Source: Candidatus Palauibacter rhopaloidicola (lineage in GTDB: Bacteria > Gemmatimonadota > Gemmatimonadetes > Palauibacterales > Palauibacteraceae). From it: a stretch of DNA of 64,000 nt. The stretch lies in contig JAPPGH010000008.1 of assembly GCA_026914155.1 (NCBI GenBank), positions 124,001 through 188,000 of the forward strand. The letters run 5' to 3'. Made by a program: the position numbers and the translations under genes. Shown piece by piece: positions 18,749 through 28,323 of this stretch. Under the pieces are notes generated by a model. The model saw only the letters and a program-made list of their open reading frames with translations. It was not told where the DNA came from and made no database searches. Every line of letters starts with the position of its first letter. Within the stretch, counting starts at the first letter, position 1.

Positions 18749-21395
18749 CGCCGAACGCCTTCCACTCGGCGAGCGTGTTCAGCGCTTCGAGCGGCGTCAT
18801 CCCGTCGAGTTCGAGCGCGGCCAGCTTCTCGAGCACCGCGCGGGCGGCGGCGATGTCCGCGCTCTCGGTCGCGGCGGCCTCGCCGGACGGCGTCGCGCCG
18901 CCTTCCGGCCCGGGGGGGCCGGCTGCGAAGAGGGAGAGTTGCCCCATCCCGGCCTCGGCGAGCGCGGCGCCGCGGCCCCCGGCGCCCCACGGCCCGCTCT
19001 CGAGCACGCCGAGGATGCGGGCGGCGCGCCCCACGACGTCGGGGGGCAGGCCGGCCAACCGGGCGACGTGCACGCCGTACGAACGGTTCGAGCCCCCCGG
19101 CTGCAACCGGTAGAGGAACACGATGTCCTGACCGGTCTCCCGCACCGCGACGTTGAACGCGGCTGCACGCGGCAGCGACTCCGCGAGGCCGACGAGTTCG
19201 TGGTAGTGGGTGGCGAACACGGTGCGCGCTCCGAGTTCGTGCAGCCGCTCGGTCACCGCCCACGCGATCGAGAGGCCGTCATACGTCGACGTGCCCCGTC
19301 CGATCTCGTCGAGGAGGACGAGCGAGCGCTCGGTGGCGCCGTGCAGGATGGTCGCGGTCTCCGTCATCTCCACCATGAAGGTGCTCTGCCCCGCGGCGAG
19401 GTTGTCGCTCGCGCCCACGCGCGTGAACACGCGGTCGCATACCCCGATGCGGGCCCGGCGAGCCGGGACGAAGGAACCGATGTGCGCCATGAGCGCGATG
19501 AGTCCCGCCTGGCGCAGGACGGTGGATTTCCCCGCCATGTTCGGGCCGGTGACGATCAGGGTCCGGCGCTCCTCGTCCAGCCGCATGTCGTTCGGGATGA
19601 AGGTGTCCCTCGGGACGGCGGCCTCGACGACGGGGTGCCGGCCCGCTTCGATGTCGAAGACGACATCGTCGCTGAGCCGCGGCCGCACGTAGTCCTCGGC
19701 GGCGGCGACCTCGGCGAGGCAGGCGAGGAAGTCGATCTCGGCGACGAGGGCGGCGGTCGCCTGAATCCGCCCGACCTCGGCGGCGACGGCGTCCCTAAGC
19801 GAGTGGAAGAGCTGCGCCTCGAGCCGCGCGATCTCATCGGCGGCCCCGAGAACCTTCGCCTCCCACTCCTTGAGTTCCGGCGTGAGATATCGCTCGGCGT
19901 TGGTGAGCGTCTGCCGGCGGGTCCACTCCTCCGGCACGCGGTCGAGCTTCGAGCGCGTGACCTCGAGATAGTACCCGAACACCTTGTTGAACCCGATCTT
20001 CAGCGTGTCGATGCCGGTGCGCTCGCGCTCCCTCACCTGCATGCCGGCGATGAATTCGACCGCGCCGCCGCGCACTCCGCGCACTTCGTCGAGTTCGGCC
20101 GAGAAACCGGTGCGGATCACGCCTCCGTCCTTGAGGGCGTGGGGGGCATCGGGGTCGATGGCTTTCTCGATGCGGGCCGCCACGTCCCGGAGCGGGTCGA
20201 AGCCGGAGCGAAGGTCGGCGAGACGGCCGGCCTCCAGCGGCGAGAGGGCGGCCGCCAGCCCAGGCAGCGCGTCGAGCGAGAGGCCGAGGCCGAGGAGTTC
20301 GCGGGGCGCGGCCCGGCCGGTGGCGACGCGGGCGGCGAGCCGCTCCAGGTCGCGGATGGGGCGGAGCGCGGCCCGGATGCGCTCGCGCTCCTCCGCCCCC
20401 TCGACGAGTTCCTGCACGGCGTCGAGGCGGACCGCGATCTCGCCGCGGACGACGAGCGGGCGCAGCAGGCGGCGTCGCAGCAGGCGCGCTCCCATCGGGG
20501 TCCGCGTGCGGTCGACGAGGGCGAGCAGCGACGCTCCCTCGCCGGGGCGCAGAGGTTCGACGAGTTCGAGGTTCCGCCGGGTCATCTCGTCGAGGTACAT
20601 GAGGCGCCCGGCTCGGTCCACGCGCGGCGGCCGCAGGTGGTCGAGGCCGGCCGGCCGCACCTCGTCGAGGTAGCCGAGGAGGGCGCCGCTCGCCGCGAGG
20701 AGAAGCGGGTCGCGCGCGGGGTCGAGGCCGAAGCCGGTCGAGGAGGCGACCCCGAACCACTCCCGCAGCCGCTCGTCTCCGAGCGAAGCGTCGAAGCGCC
20801 AGGCGGGCCGCTCGGTCAGGTGCCAGGGGCCGCCCGGCGCCTCCGTCTCCTCGGGGATCACGATCTCGGCCGGCTCGAGTCGCCCGAGTTCGTCGTCGAG
20901 GTCCGGCGCCGCCACCTCGCGAAGCTCGAACTCGCCGGTCGAGAGGTCGACGGCGGCGAGCCCGAACGGGGCGTCTCCCGCGATCGCGACCACGTAGTTG
21001 TTGCGGCCCGCCGCGAGGAGCCTGTCCTCGAGGACCGTGCCCGGAGTGATGATCTCGACGACATCCCTCTTCACGATCCCCCGGGCCTCGGCCGGATCCT
21101 CGAGTTGCTCGCAGATCGCCACGCGGCGCCCCATCTCGAGTAGGCGGGAGACGTACTCGTTCACGGCCTTCACGGGAACGCCCGCGAGGGGAACGTCCCG
21201 CTTTCCGCCGTTGTTGCGCGCCGTGAGGGTGAGGCCAAGCAGGCCGCTCCCCTCCTCCGCGTCCTCGAAGAACATCTCGTAGAAATCGCCGACCCGGAAG
21301 AAGAGGAGCGAATCGGGATGGCGCGACTTGATGTCGAGATACTGCCGGATGAGCGGCGAGTGACCAGCGGGGTCCGGGGTGGCCGCGGCCATCAT
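18741..21395 (-). CDS. mutS: DNA mismatch repair protein MutS
   Basis: MutS recognises base mismatches and starts repair. The 884-residue protein has the mismatch-reading FYE motif (residues 38-40, in VGDFYEMFFED), the connector, lever and clamp domains, Walker A TGPNMAGKST (about 615), the signature GQSTFMVEM, Walker B LLDEIGRGTS (about 690), and the C-terminal helix. The FYE motif marks MutS1 rather than the anti-recombination MutS2. The start is ATG at 21395, five bases after the SPOR gene stop; a longer ORF is not supported. A mutL is not visible in the window. Confidence 0.97.
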   Translation of the reverse strand: MMAAATPDPAGHSPLIRQYLDIKSRHPDSLLFFRVGDFYEMFFEDAEEGSGLLGLTLTARNNGGKRDVPLAGVPVKAVNEYVSRLLEMGRRVAICEQLEDPAEARGIVKRDVVEIITPGTVLEDRLLAAGRNNYVVAIAGDAPFGLAAVDLSTGEFELREVAAPDLDDELGRLEPAEIVIPEETEAPGGPWHLTERPAWRFDASLGDERLREWFGVASSTGFGLDPARDPLLLAASGALLGYLDEVRPAGLDHLRPPRVDRAGRLMYLDEMTRRNLELVEPLRPGEGASLLALVDRTRTPMGARLLRRRLLRPLVVRGEIAVRLDAVQELVEGAEERERIRAALRPIRDLERLAARVATGRAAPRELLGLGLSLDALPGLAAALSPLEAGRLADLRSGFDPLRDVAARIEKAIDPDAPHALKDGGVIRTGFSAELDEVRGVRGGAVEFIAGMQVRERERTGIDTLKIGFNKVFGYYLEVTRSKLDRVPEEWTRRQTLTNAERYLTPELKEWEAKVLGAADEIARLEAQLFHSLRDAVAAEVGRIQATAALVAEIDFLACLAEVAAAEDYVRPRLSDDVVFDIEAGRHPVVEAAVPRDTFIPNDMRLDEERRTLIVTGPNMAGKSTVLRQAGLIALMAHIGSFVPARRARIGVCDRVFTRVGASDNLAAGQSTFMVEMTETATILHGATERSLVLLDEIGRGTSTYDGLSIAWAVTERLHELGARTVFATHYHELVGLAESLPRAAAFNVAVRETGQDIVFLYRLQPGGSNRSYGVHVARLAGLPPDVVGRAARILGVLESGPWGAGGRGAALAEAGMGQLSLFAAGPPGPEGGATPSGEAAATESADIAAARAVLEKLAALELDGMTPLEALNTLAEWKAFGDA

Positions 21396-21399
21396 CGCC

Positions 21400-22221
21400 T
21401 CACGAGATGACGGGGATGACGGTGGGCTCGAAGCCCGCATCCCGGAGTCGGCGCAGGAGGCTCTCCGCGGCTTCCCGGCGGGCGAAGCGGCCCAGCCGAA
21501 CGCGGTGCATTCCGTCGTGCTCGACGACGCGGGAGAAGAAGCCGGCGGCCTCGAGCCGCCCGCGCGTCTCCTCCGCCGGATTCGGGCGCGAGAACGCCGC
21601 CACCTGGATCGCGAAGCGCGGGGCCCCCGGCGCACAGCCGAGCGAAGCGGCCTCCGCGAGACGCTCGGTCTCCGTGGCGCCGACGCGCCGGCCCTCCGCG
21701 GCGGCCCGCCGCCACGCCTCGCATGCTCGATCGATCAGGCCCCGGGCCTCGAACGTCCGCGCCGTCCAGTACCAGGACTCGACGGTCTCGGCGCTCCGGG
21801 GATGGTCGGACCGCAGGCGTTCGAGATCGGCCGCCGCGCGGGAGGGCTCGTCGAGCGCCAGGTCCAGTTGCGCGAGCCTCAGCCACGCCCGCGATCCGTA
21901 GCGCGAGCCGCCGTCCATGGCGACGGAGAGGAATTCCGCGCGGGCGGAGTCCGGGTCGGCCAGGAGACGCGCCCGAAGGTACCGCGCCCGCAGCACGTCG
22001 TCGCGAGCCGCGTTCCGCCGCTCCGTGGCGAGCCAGCTTTCGATCGCCTCCGCGGCGCCCTCGACCCGCCCGGCCTCGATCCGTGCCTCGAGAAGGTCCA
22101 GATCCACGGGAGCGGCGGCCTGCGCGGCCTGCCCGGCCTGCGCGGCGGAGGGGATGGAGAGTCCCCACAGCGGCGCGCCGGCGAGGAGCGCCAGCGCCCA
22201 CACGCGGCCGCTCCGCGTCAT
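21400..22221 (-). CDS. Secreted SPOR-domain protein with helical repeats
   Basis: This 273-residue protein has a signal peptide (about residues 1-30, ending SAAQAG). The middle (about 40-185) is Ala/Arg-rich helical sequence that looks like TPR-type repeats. The C-terminal SPOR domain (about 200-273) opens FAIQVAAFSRPNPAEE and contains HRVRLGRFARREAAE. SPOR domains bind glycan strands stripped of stem peptides and often target proteins to the septum. The ATG overlaps the holA stop as ATGA. A cell-division or envelope role is likely but not shown. Confidence 0.85.
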   Translation of the reverse strand: MTRSGRVWALALLAGAPLWGLSIPSAAQAGQAAQAAAPVDLDLLEARIEAGRVEGAAEAIESWLATERRNAARDDVLRARYLRARLLADPDSARAEFLSVAMDGGSRYGSRAWLRLAQLDLALDEPSRAAADLERLRSDHPRSAETVESWYWTARTFEARGLIDRACEAWRRAAAEGRRVGATETERLAEAASLGCAPGAPRFAIQVAAFSRPNPAEETRGRLEAAGFFSRVVEHDGMHRVRLGRFARREAAESLLRRLRDAGFEPTVIPVIS

Positions 22222-23228
22222 CTCCCGGCGTTTTCCGCCCGCCCCAGTTCCAGGAGCAGCCCGGCGAGCACCGCGTGGTCTCCCCGCCCCGACTTGAGGT
22301 GCCGGTCGGCGCGGTGGAGCGCCCGCAGCGCGTGATCGAGTTCGTGTACGGTCCATGCCCTCGCCTGCTTCGCGTAGGCGTTCGCCTTCCAGGAGAGATA
22401 GCCGCGCCCGGTCTCCGACAGGGCGGCTCGCAAGCCGGCGGGTCCCGCGTCGAGGGCCAGACCAAGCAGAAGGTGCTGTTCCACAAGTCCGGCGACCAGC
22501 CCGACCCCTCGTTCCGAAGTGAGCACGTTTTCCAACTGGCGCAAGGCGCGCCGGTAGTCGCGCGAGGCCACGAGGTCGAGCCAGGTCCAGCGATCGATGC
22601 GGTGGGTCCGGGGAACGATGTCGCGGATGTCCGCGTCGGTCCGGCGGTCGGCGGGAAGCGAAGCGAGCTTCTCGAGTTCGGCGTCCAGCGTCGAGAGGTC
22701 CGATCCGACGGCTCCCGCGATCCACTGGGCCGCCGCCGGCGAGAGGTCGAGCTTCCAGCGCCGCCGCGCCCGGTCGTGGATCCAGCCGGGGATCTCGGCC
22801 GCCCGCGGCGCAGTCCACTCCAGCGTGCGGCAGGCCTTCCTGAGCTCGCGGTAGAAGGCGGCCCGCGACCCCTTGGGGATGCGCGCCGTCACGATGAGGG
22901 CGAGGTCGGCGGGGGGCGCCGCCGCGACCCGCTGCAGGACCGCGCGGGCCTTCGTCCCCAGCCGCTCGACGTCGCGCACGAAGACGACGCGGCGCTCCGC
23001 CATCATCGGGGGCATGGCCAGGGTGGCGGCGAGCTGCTCGTCCGTCACGTCCGCAGCGTGGAACTGGTCGTAGTTGAAGTCGCGCGTGGCCGGGTCGACG
23101 GCGGCCTCGACGAGTTGCTGCGCGGCTTCGTCCCGCAGGCGGATCGCGTCTCCGTGCAGGAACCAGGCGCCGGTCGGGGGACCCTGGCCCAGGGCTCGCG
23201 AGAGCCGCGGGTCGAGGGGCGCGCTCAC
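22218..23228 (-). CDS. holA: DNA polymerase III delta subunit HolA
   Basis: HolA is the clamp-loader wrench that opens the beta sliding clamp. The 336-residue protein shows the family pattern: GAWFLHGDAIRLRDEAAQ near the N-terminus, NYDQFHAADVTDEQ, RRVVFVRDVERL, the DLSTLDAELEKLAS helix, and the C-terminal collar with WTVHELDHALRALHRADRHLKSG. The GTG at 23228 is the best start given homology; no ribosome-binding site is clear. It is co-directional with the anti-sigma gene 40 bases upstream and the SPOR gene downstream. Confidence 0.9.
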   Translation of the reverse strand: MSAPLDPRLSRALGQGPPTGAWFLHGDAIRLRDEAAQQLVEAAVDPATRDFNYDQFHAADVTDEQLAATLAMPPMMAERRVVFVRDVERLGTKARAVLQRVAAAPPADLALIVTARIPKGSRAAFYRELRKACRTLEWTAPRAAEIPGWIHDRARRRWKLDLSPAAAQWIAGAVGSDLSTLDAELEKLASLPADRRTDADIRDIVPRTHRIDRWTWLDLVASRDYRRALRQLENVLTSERGVGLVAGLVEQHLLLGLALDAGPAGLRAALSETGRGYLSWKANAYAKQARAWTVHELDHALRALHRADRHLKSGRGDHAVLAGLLLELGRAENAGR

Positions 23229-23268
23229 GGCGACGGGAGGGACCCGTGCCGCGGGCCGCGGGGGTGGG

Positions 23269-23844
23269 TCAGCGAGACTCGTCGAGTTGGCCGGAGCGTC
23301 GCTCGACCGGCAGGCCAATGGAGTCGCTCGTCGCGATCGGCACTGCGTACGACTGACCGAACAGCCCGCCTCCGTCATCGAGCGCCGGAGCGAACGGTAC
23401 GAGGAACCAGTCGGGGACGTAGGGGTCGGCGGCGAACCGGCTCCCCTGGCTCTCGGCCACGGTTTCCGCGGGCACGTCCGCCATCACCGGCGGAAGCTGA
23501 ACTTCGACGAGCAGGGGCTGGCTTCCGTTCGACACGCCGAGCGTGAAGAGTCCCGCCGACGCCAGGGCGATGGCGGCGGCCCGGCCGACCTGACCGCGCC
23601 AGGAGCGCCTCGGGGACTCGTCGACGTGGTAGAGGCGATGCTGCAGGCGGGGCAGAAAATCCGGAGAGGTGGAGACGCGAGGGAGGGCGCGCCATACGGC
23701 GAGCCCGCGCGTCATGACCCGCTGGTAGCGCCGACACGACCGGCAGCCCTCGAGATGCGCGTCGAAACGACGGCGCTCGTCGGCGGCAAGCGTACCGTCG
23801 AGGTATTCGCTATGTCGCTCGAAAAACTCTTTACAAACCATCAT
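23269..23844 (-). CDS. Zinc-finger anti-sigma factor
   Basis: This 191-residue protein has an N-terminal zf-HC2 domain (residues 4-44) with the Cys/His ligands in VCKEFFERH, FDAHLEGCRSC, the fold that holds an ECF sigma factor in the cytoplasm. A membrane segment follows (about residues 88-106, AAAIALASAGLFTLGV), then a short periplasmic part. It lies 46 bases downstream of an ECF sigma gene, the standard arrangement. The signal it senses is unknown. Confidence 0.87.
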   Translation of the reverse strand: MMVCKEFFERHSEYLDGTLAADERRRFDAHLEGCRSCRRYQRVMTRGLAVWRALPRVSTSPDFLPRLQHRLYHVDESPRRSWRGQVGRAAAIALASAGLFTLGVSNGSQPLLVEVQLPPVMADVPAETVAESQGSRFAADPYVPDWFLVPFAPALDDGGGLFGQSYAVPIATSDSIGLPVERRSGQLDESR

Positions 23845-23890
23845 TGCACCAGCGTTCCTTCCGTTGGCCGGACCGCGCGGGCCCGGGACT

Positions 23891-24547
23891 TCAATCGAGC
23901 ATCGGGGCGATGATGCGGGCGAACCGGTTCCGCGCCCGATTGAGGCGCGACTTCACGGTGCCCAGCGTCACGCCCGTGATCTCGGAAATCTCCTCGTAGC
24001 TCTTCCCTTCCAGTTCACGCAGCACGAATACGACACGGTGATGCTCGGGAAGTTCCGCGACCGCGGCCTCGACCTGTTCGCGCACACGCCGCTTGCGGAA
24101 CAAATCGTCGGGCCGGTAGGCCGTATCCTCGAATTCAAGCGGCCGATGGTCGGCTTCCCAGCTCTTCCGGAGCGTATGGAAGAGTACCAGCGGGTTGCGC
24201 GCCCGGTTCCGCAGTTCGTTCTTCGCCAGGTTGCTGGCGATCGTATAGATCCAGGTCGAGAACTTCCGCGCGGGATCGAACCGGTGGAGGTGCCGGTAGA
24301 CGCGCACGAAGGTCTCCTGCACGAGATCTTCGGCCCGGTCCCGGTCGCCGATGGTGCGGTAGATGAAGTTCAGCAGGCGGTCCTGGTAGCGGTCGGCGAT
24401 CTCGTTGAACGCGAAGCGCTGCCCCCCCAGGTAGTGGGTGACGAGTTCGGCATCATCGAGGCGCTTCAACTCTCCGCGCCCGAGCGATGCCATCTCATCC
24501 GGCGCCGCGTACTGCCTCGATACCTCGAGGTTCGGCTTCGTGTCCAT
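23891..24547 (-). CDS. RNA polymerase ECF sigma factor, RpoE-like
   Basis: This 218-residue sigma-70 family protein has region 2 (FNEIADRYQDRLLNFIYRTIGDRDRAEDLVQETF opens at about residue 47; core DLVQETFVRVYRHL, then FSTWIYTIASNLAKNELR) and region 4 (LPEHHRVVFVLRELEGKSYEEISEITGV, then GTVKSRLNRARNR). It lacks regions 1 and 3, as ECF sigmas do. The ATG has AAGGGAG seven bases upstream. The anti-sigma factor follows directly, so its activity is probably set by membrane signalling. Its target promoters cannot be told from this window. Confidence 0.94.
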   Translation of the reverse strand: MDTKPNLEVSRQYAAPDEMASLGRGELKRLDDAELVTHYLGGQRFAFNEIADRYQDRLLNFIYRTIGDRDRAEDLVQETFVRVYRHLHRFDPARKFSTWIYTIASNLAKNELRNRARNPLVLFHTLRKSWEADHRPLEFEDTAYRPDDLFRKRRVREQVEAAVAELPEHHRVVFVLRELEGKSYEEISEITGVTLGTVKSRLNRARNRFARIIAPMLD

Positions 24548-24591
24548 GCCGCTCCCTTTGCGGGGCTCCCTTTTGCGGGCGATTCGGCGTG

Positions 24592-25248
24592 TTAAACCCC
24601 GCCGCCGCCGATTCGATCCATCCGCCGGGCGACCCAGCGCGCCGCGAGGGTCAGCGCGCAGATCGTCTTGCCGTCGCTGATCTCTCCCGCATCGATCATC
24701 TCGATGGTACGGCGGAGAGGCAGCCGATGCACATCCATGAACTCGCTCGCCTCGTGACTCGTCTCCCCCGCCTCCAGGTCCCACGCGGCGAAGAGGTGGA
24801 TGATCTCGTCCGTGAACCCCGGCGTCGTGTGTACGGAGGCCAGTTGCTCCAGGCGTCCGGCGCGAAGTCCCGCCTCCTCTTCCAGTTCCCGGAGCGCGCA
24901 CGCCTCGGGGGGCTCGCCGGGCTCGAGGTTCCCGGCCGGCACCTCCCAGATGAATCCGTCGGCGGCGTACCTGTATTGGCGGACCAGCGTGACGATGGGT
25001 TCGGGCGGAGCGGCGTCGGCGGTGTCGCGGGGCGCGTCGGGAAGGTCCAGCGCGACGACGGCGGCGGCGCCGGAGTGGCGGATCAGTTCGAGCCGCCCGA
25101 CGGATCCGTCCGGAAACCGCACGCGATCCACGTCGACATGGATCCGGCGGCCGGAGTAGACGCGCTCTCCATCCACCCGGCCCGTCGAGCCGCCGCGCCC
25201 GGCGCCTTCGTGCGCGCCGCCGGTCATGGTGCGGTCACGAGGCGTCAC
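24592..25248 (-). CDS. NUDIX hydrolase, ADP-ribose pyrophosphatase type
   Basis: This 218-residue enzyme carries a full NUDIX box: EVPAGNLEPGEPPEACALRE continues into LEEEAGL (about residues 118-142), matching Gx5Ex7REUxEExGU. The sequence around it (YRYAADGFIWEVPAG and SVHTTPGFTDEIIHLF) is typical of ADP-ribose or nucleoside-diphosphate-sugar pyrophosphatases. The GTG at 25248 overlaps the stop of the M16 gene (GTGA). An ATG seven codons later is an alternative start. The exact substrate is not determinable. Confidence 0.9.
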   Translation of the reverse strand: MTPRDRTMTGGAHEGAGRGGSTGRVDGERVYSGRRIHVDVDRVRFPDGSVGRLELIRHSGAAAVVALDLPDAPRDTADAAPPEPIVTLVRQYRYAADGFIWEVPAGNLEPGEPPEACALRELEEEAGLRAGRLEQLASVHTTPGFTDEIIHLFAAWDLEAGETSHEASEFMDVHRLPLRRTIEMIDAGEISDGKTICALTLAARWVARRMDRIGGGGV

Positions 25249-26609
25249 GGGGCGGGCCGGACGTCCACGGGCCCGAAGCCGTTCAGGGTGGGCGCGGCCG
25301 TCGCCGCGTCGCCGACGGCGAGGAGCGTGAGGCGGTCGGGATCGAGGTACCTGCGGCAGACCTCCTGCACTTCATCGGGTGTCACGGCCTCGATGCGGGA
25401 GCGGTACGTCTCCCAGTAGTCGTCGGGGAGGCCGAAGACGCGCTGACGGCTCACCTTCCCGCAGATCTGCACCGCGGTTTCGAACTGGAGCGGCAGGGAG
25501 AGGGTGAGGGCGTTGCGGGCCAGCGTCATTTCGTCGGCGGTGACGGGCGCCGTGCGCATGGCCTCGATCTCGCCCAGGATCTCCTCGAACGCGGGTCCGG
25601 TCCGGGCGGTCTCGACGGCCGTGCGCGCGATGAAGGGCCCCGCCCCGCGGCGGAACCGGAAACTCGATCTCGCGCCGTAGGTCCACCCCTTGTCCTCGCG
25701 CAGGTTGAGGTTGATCCGGGAGTTGAAGAGGCCGCCGAGGATCGCGTTGGCCACGATGATCGCGTGATGGTCCCCGGTGTTGTGGGGCACGCCCACGGTC
25801 GCGACGCGAATCTCGCTCTGGGCGCTGCCGGGACGGTCGATGAGGATGAGGTCGTTCGCCCGCGGCTCCGGCGTTTCAGGGGGGGAGACCGGGGCGGTCT
25901 CGCCGCTCCAGGCGCCGAAACGCGCCTCCGCCGCGGACAGCAGCCGTTCACGGTCGAGGTCGCCGCACGCGATGAGAAGGGCGCCGCCGGGCCGGTAGCG
26001 CGCGGCGTGGAACTCCCGCACCGCCTCCGGGCCGATCTCCGACACGGTGGCGTCGGTGCCGGCCACCGGCCGCCCGTACAGCCCGTCACCGTAGAGTTCG
26101 GCGATCGTGGCGAGACCCGCGACGGTCGCGGGGTCGTCCGCCTGGCGTTCGATCTCGTCGATGCGCTCGCGGCGGATGCGTTCGACTTCGTGCTCCGGAA
26201 ACTCGGAATCGAGGATGGTGGCGGCGAGGAACTCGAGCCCCTCCTCGAACAACTCCGACAGGAAGTGCATGGAGACGGCCCCTACGGCGTAGCCGGCCGT
26301 CGCGCGGTAGCCGACGCCGAGGCGGTCGAGCCAGCGCGCCATTTCGATGGCGTCCCGGCCGGGGGTGCCGGCGGTGAGGAGCCGGGCCGTGAGTTCGCCG
26401 AGACCGCCGAGTCGCGGCGGTTCGGCGCCCGCGCCGCACTCGAGGACGAGGTGGAGCGACACCTCCGGCAGCCCGCGCCGCTCGGCGTGCTCGATGCGGA
26501 GGCCGTTGGGGAGCGTGTGCCGCTCGAAGCGCGGAAGCGCAAGCTGGCGCGGGGCGGCCGCCGCCGGGCGCACGGCGCGGTCGGGGGTCGCGGCTCGGGG
26601 GTTCGTCAC
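25245..26609 (-). CDS. M16-family peptidase homologue without zinc motif
   Basis: This 454-residue protein has two M16 (insulinase/mitochondrial processing peptidase-like) halves. At the place of the HxxEH zinc site it reads GLGELTARLL, so it cannot bind catalytic zinc in the usual way. The C-terminal half is well conserved, including GGLFNSRINLNLREDKGWTYGA. Non-catalytic M16 subunits pair with an active one (as MPP alpha with beta), and the active partner is the gene just upstream, overlapping by GTGA. No signal peptide is evident. Confidence 0.9.
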   Translation of the reverse strand: MTNPRAATPDRAVRPAAAAPRQLALPRFERHTLPNGLRIEHAERRGLPEVSLHLVLECGAGAEPPRLGGLGELTARLLTAGTPGRDAIEMARWLDRLGVGYRATAGYAVGAVSMHFLSELFEEGLEFLAATILDSEFPEHEVERIRRERIDEIERQADDPATVAGLATIAELYGDGLYGRPVAGTDATVSEIGPEAVREFHAARYRPGGALLIACGDLDRERLLSAAEARFGAWSGETAPVSPPETPEPRANDLILIDRPGSAQSEIRVATVGVPHNTGDHHAIIVANAILGGLFNSRINLNLREDKGWTYGARSSFRFRRGAGPFIARTAVETARTGPAFEEILGEIEAMRTAPVTADEMTLARNALTLSLPLQFETAVQICGKVSRQRVFGLPDDYWETYRSRIEAVTPDEVQEVCRRYLDPDRLTLLAVGDAATAAPTLNGFGPVDVRPAP

Positions 26610-27871
26610 GGCGTCGCCTCCTCGGGCACAACGTGGAGGACCGTGAGGCCGCGCGGGTCGAGCACCTCGCGGGCCACGCGCTCCACGTCGGGGCGGGCGA
26701 CGGCTCCGTAGCGCGTGAACGCGTCGTTCACGTAGGCGGCGTCGCCCCGCAGTACCGCCGCGTGCGCGATCGCGTCCGCCCGGTCGCCGAAGCCCGCGCG
26801 CCCGTTCAGGAGCCCGCGCCGGGCCCGGTTGCGCGCCCCCTCGATCTCTTCCTCCTCGACGCCGTCGCGGAGCAGGTCGTCGATGACGTCTCTCACCTCC
26901 GTCTCAAGGTCGGCAGCCGCGACGCCGGGGCGGGCGGTGGCGACCACGAAACACATCCCGGCGCTTTCGGTCGGCCAGGTGAAGGACGTCGCGTCCGCCG
27001 CCATCTGCTTCTCGTACACGAGCGTCTTCTCGAAGCGGGAACTGTTCCCGTCGGCGAGCAGGTAGTTGAGGATGACGACGGCCTCGAAATCGGGGTCCGC
27101 GTAGCGCGGCGAATGGTACATGAGGTACACGCGGGGCATCTGGACGCGGTCCCGAAGGAGCGTGCGCCGCTCTCCGCCGCGCGCCGGCACGGGGACCTCC
27201 GGGCGCGGCGCCACGGGTCGCGCGGGAATCTCCCCGAACCAGGCCTCGACCCGCTCCAGCGCCGCTGCCGGATCGAAGTCGCCGACGAGGACGAGGGTCG
27301 CGTTGTTGGGTCCGTAATGCAGGTCGAAGAATTCGTGCACGTCCTCGAGCCGGGCCGCGTCGATGTCGGGCATGTAGCCGATGGTCGGATGGCGGTACGG
27401 GTGTCCCTCGTCGTAGGCGCGCGCGAGCAGGGTCTCGAACGCGAGGCCGTAGGGGCGGTTCTCGTACGACTGCCGCCGCTCGTTCTTCACCACTTCGCGC
27501 TGGTTGTCGAGCTTCTCCCGGGTGATCCCGGGCTTGAAGAACCCCATGCGGTCGGACTCCAGCCACAGGCCGAGATCCAGTTCGTTGGCGGGCAGCGTCT
27601 CGAAGTAGTTCGTGCGGTCGAACCACGTCGTGCCGTTGAGCGTGCCGCCGGCATCCTGCACGAGCTTGAAGTGGTGCTCGCGCGGCACGTGCTCGGACCC
27701 CTGGAAGAGGAGATGCTCGAAGAGGTGCGCGAAGCCGGTCCGGCCGGCGCGCTCGTTCTTCGATCCCACATGGTACATGACGTGAACGGCGACGAGCGGC
27801 GCGGACGCATCGGGCTGCAGAACGACCCGCAGCCCGTTGTCGAGCGTGTGCTCAAGGATGTCGAATTTCAT
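26606..27871 (-). CDS. M16-family zinc peptidase (active subunit)
   Basis: This 421-residue peptidase has the inverted zinc motif HLFEH (His49, Glu52, His53) in GFAHLFEHLLFQGS, followed by the distal glutamate region VVKNERRQSYENRPYG (about residues 125-140). The N-terminal domain is catalytic; the C-terminal half (HSPRYADPDFEAVVILNYLL) is the second structural repeat. With the downstream inactive homologue it likely forms a heterodimer that degrades or processes peptides. No signal peptide is seen. The ATG has GGAGA eight bases upstream. It lies 40 bases after the 3' end of rnpB. Confidence 0.93.
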   Translation of the reverse strand: MKFDILEHTLDNGLRVVLQPDASAPLVAVHVMYHVGSKNERAGRTGFAHLFEHLLFQGSEHVPREHHFKLVQDAGGTLNGTTWFDRTNYFETLPANELDLGLWLESDRMGFFKPGITREKLDNQREVVKNERRQSYENRPYGLAFETLLARAYDEGHPYRHPTIGYMPDIDAARLEDVHEFFDLHYGPNNATLVLVGDFDPAAALERVEAWFGEIPARPVAPRPEVPVPARGGERRTLLRDRVQMPRVYLMYHSPRYADPDFEAVVILNYLLADGNSSRFEKTLVYEKQMAADATSFTWPTESAGMCFVVATARPGVAAADLETEVRDVIDDLLRDGVEEEEIEGARNRARRGLLNGRAGFGDRADAIAHAAVLRGDAAYVNDAFTRYGAVARPDVERVAREVLDPRGLTVLHVVPEEATP

Positions 27872-27911
27872 CGCTGGTCTCCGTGCCGCTCCCGGCGCCG
27901 CGGCATGAGGT

Positions 27912-28308
27912 GAGGCGGAGGGAGATAAGCCGGGTTCTGTTACCGGCGGGCCAGGCCCGCGGCGAGGTCATCTATCTGGGACCTCGGTCTCCCGAGGCCT
28001 CGTGCGGCCTACCCGGAACTCGAACGCGACGGGCCGCCGCTCGTTCCTGCTTGGCCTTGCTCCCGGCGGGGTTTGCCGTGCCGTCCCTGTCACCAGGAAA
28101 CGCGGTGGGCCCTTACCCCACCCTTTCACCCTTGCCTGTGCGCCTGGACCCTTGCGGGTCGCAAGCTGCCATCGGCGGTCTGCTCTCTGTGGCACTTTCC
28201 GTCGCCTCGCGACGCCCGGGCGTTACCCGGCGCCGTGCCCTGTGGAGCCCGGACTTTCCTCGAACGGCGTGACGCGCACCCGTCCGCGACCTCTTCTCCC
28301 TCCGCCGC
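27912..28308 (-). ncRNA. rnpB: RNase P RNA, bacterial type A
   Basis: This is the catalytic RNA that trims tRNA 5' ends. On the minus strand I see the conserved elements in order: GAGGAAAGTCCGGGCTCC after the 5' helix, ACAGAGAGCAGACCGCC, GGGTGAAAGGGTGGGGTAAG, AGATAGATGACC and ACAGAACCCGGCTTAT at the 3' end. The outer helix P1 can be paired over 11 bases: the arm at 28296-28306 is complementary to 27914-27924. That sets the ends to within a few bases and gives about 395 nucleotides, normal for the type. No clear promoter was found upstream. Confidence 0.96.
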
Positions 28309-28323
28309 GGACAACCTAATCGA

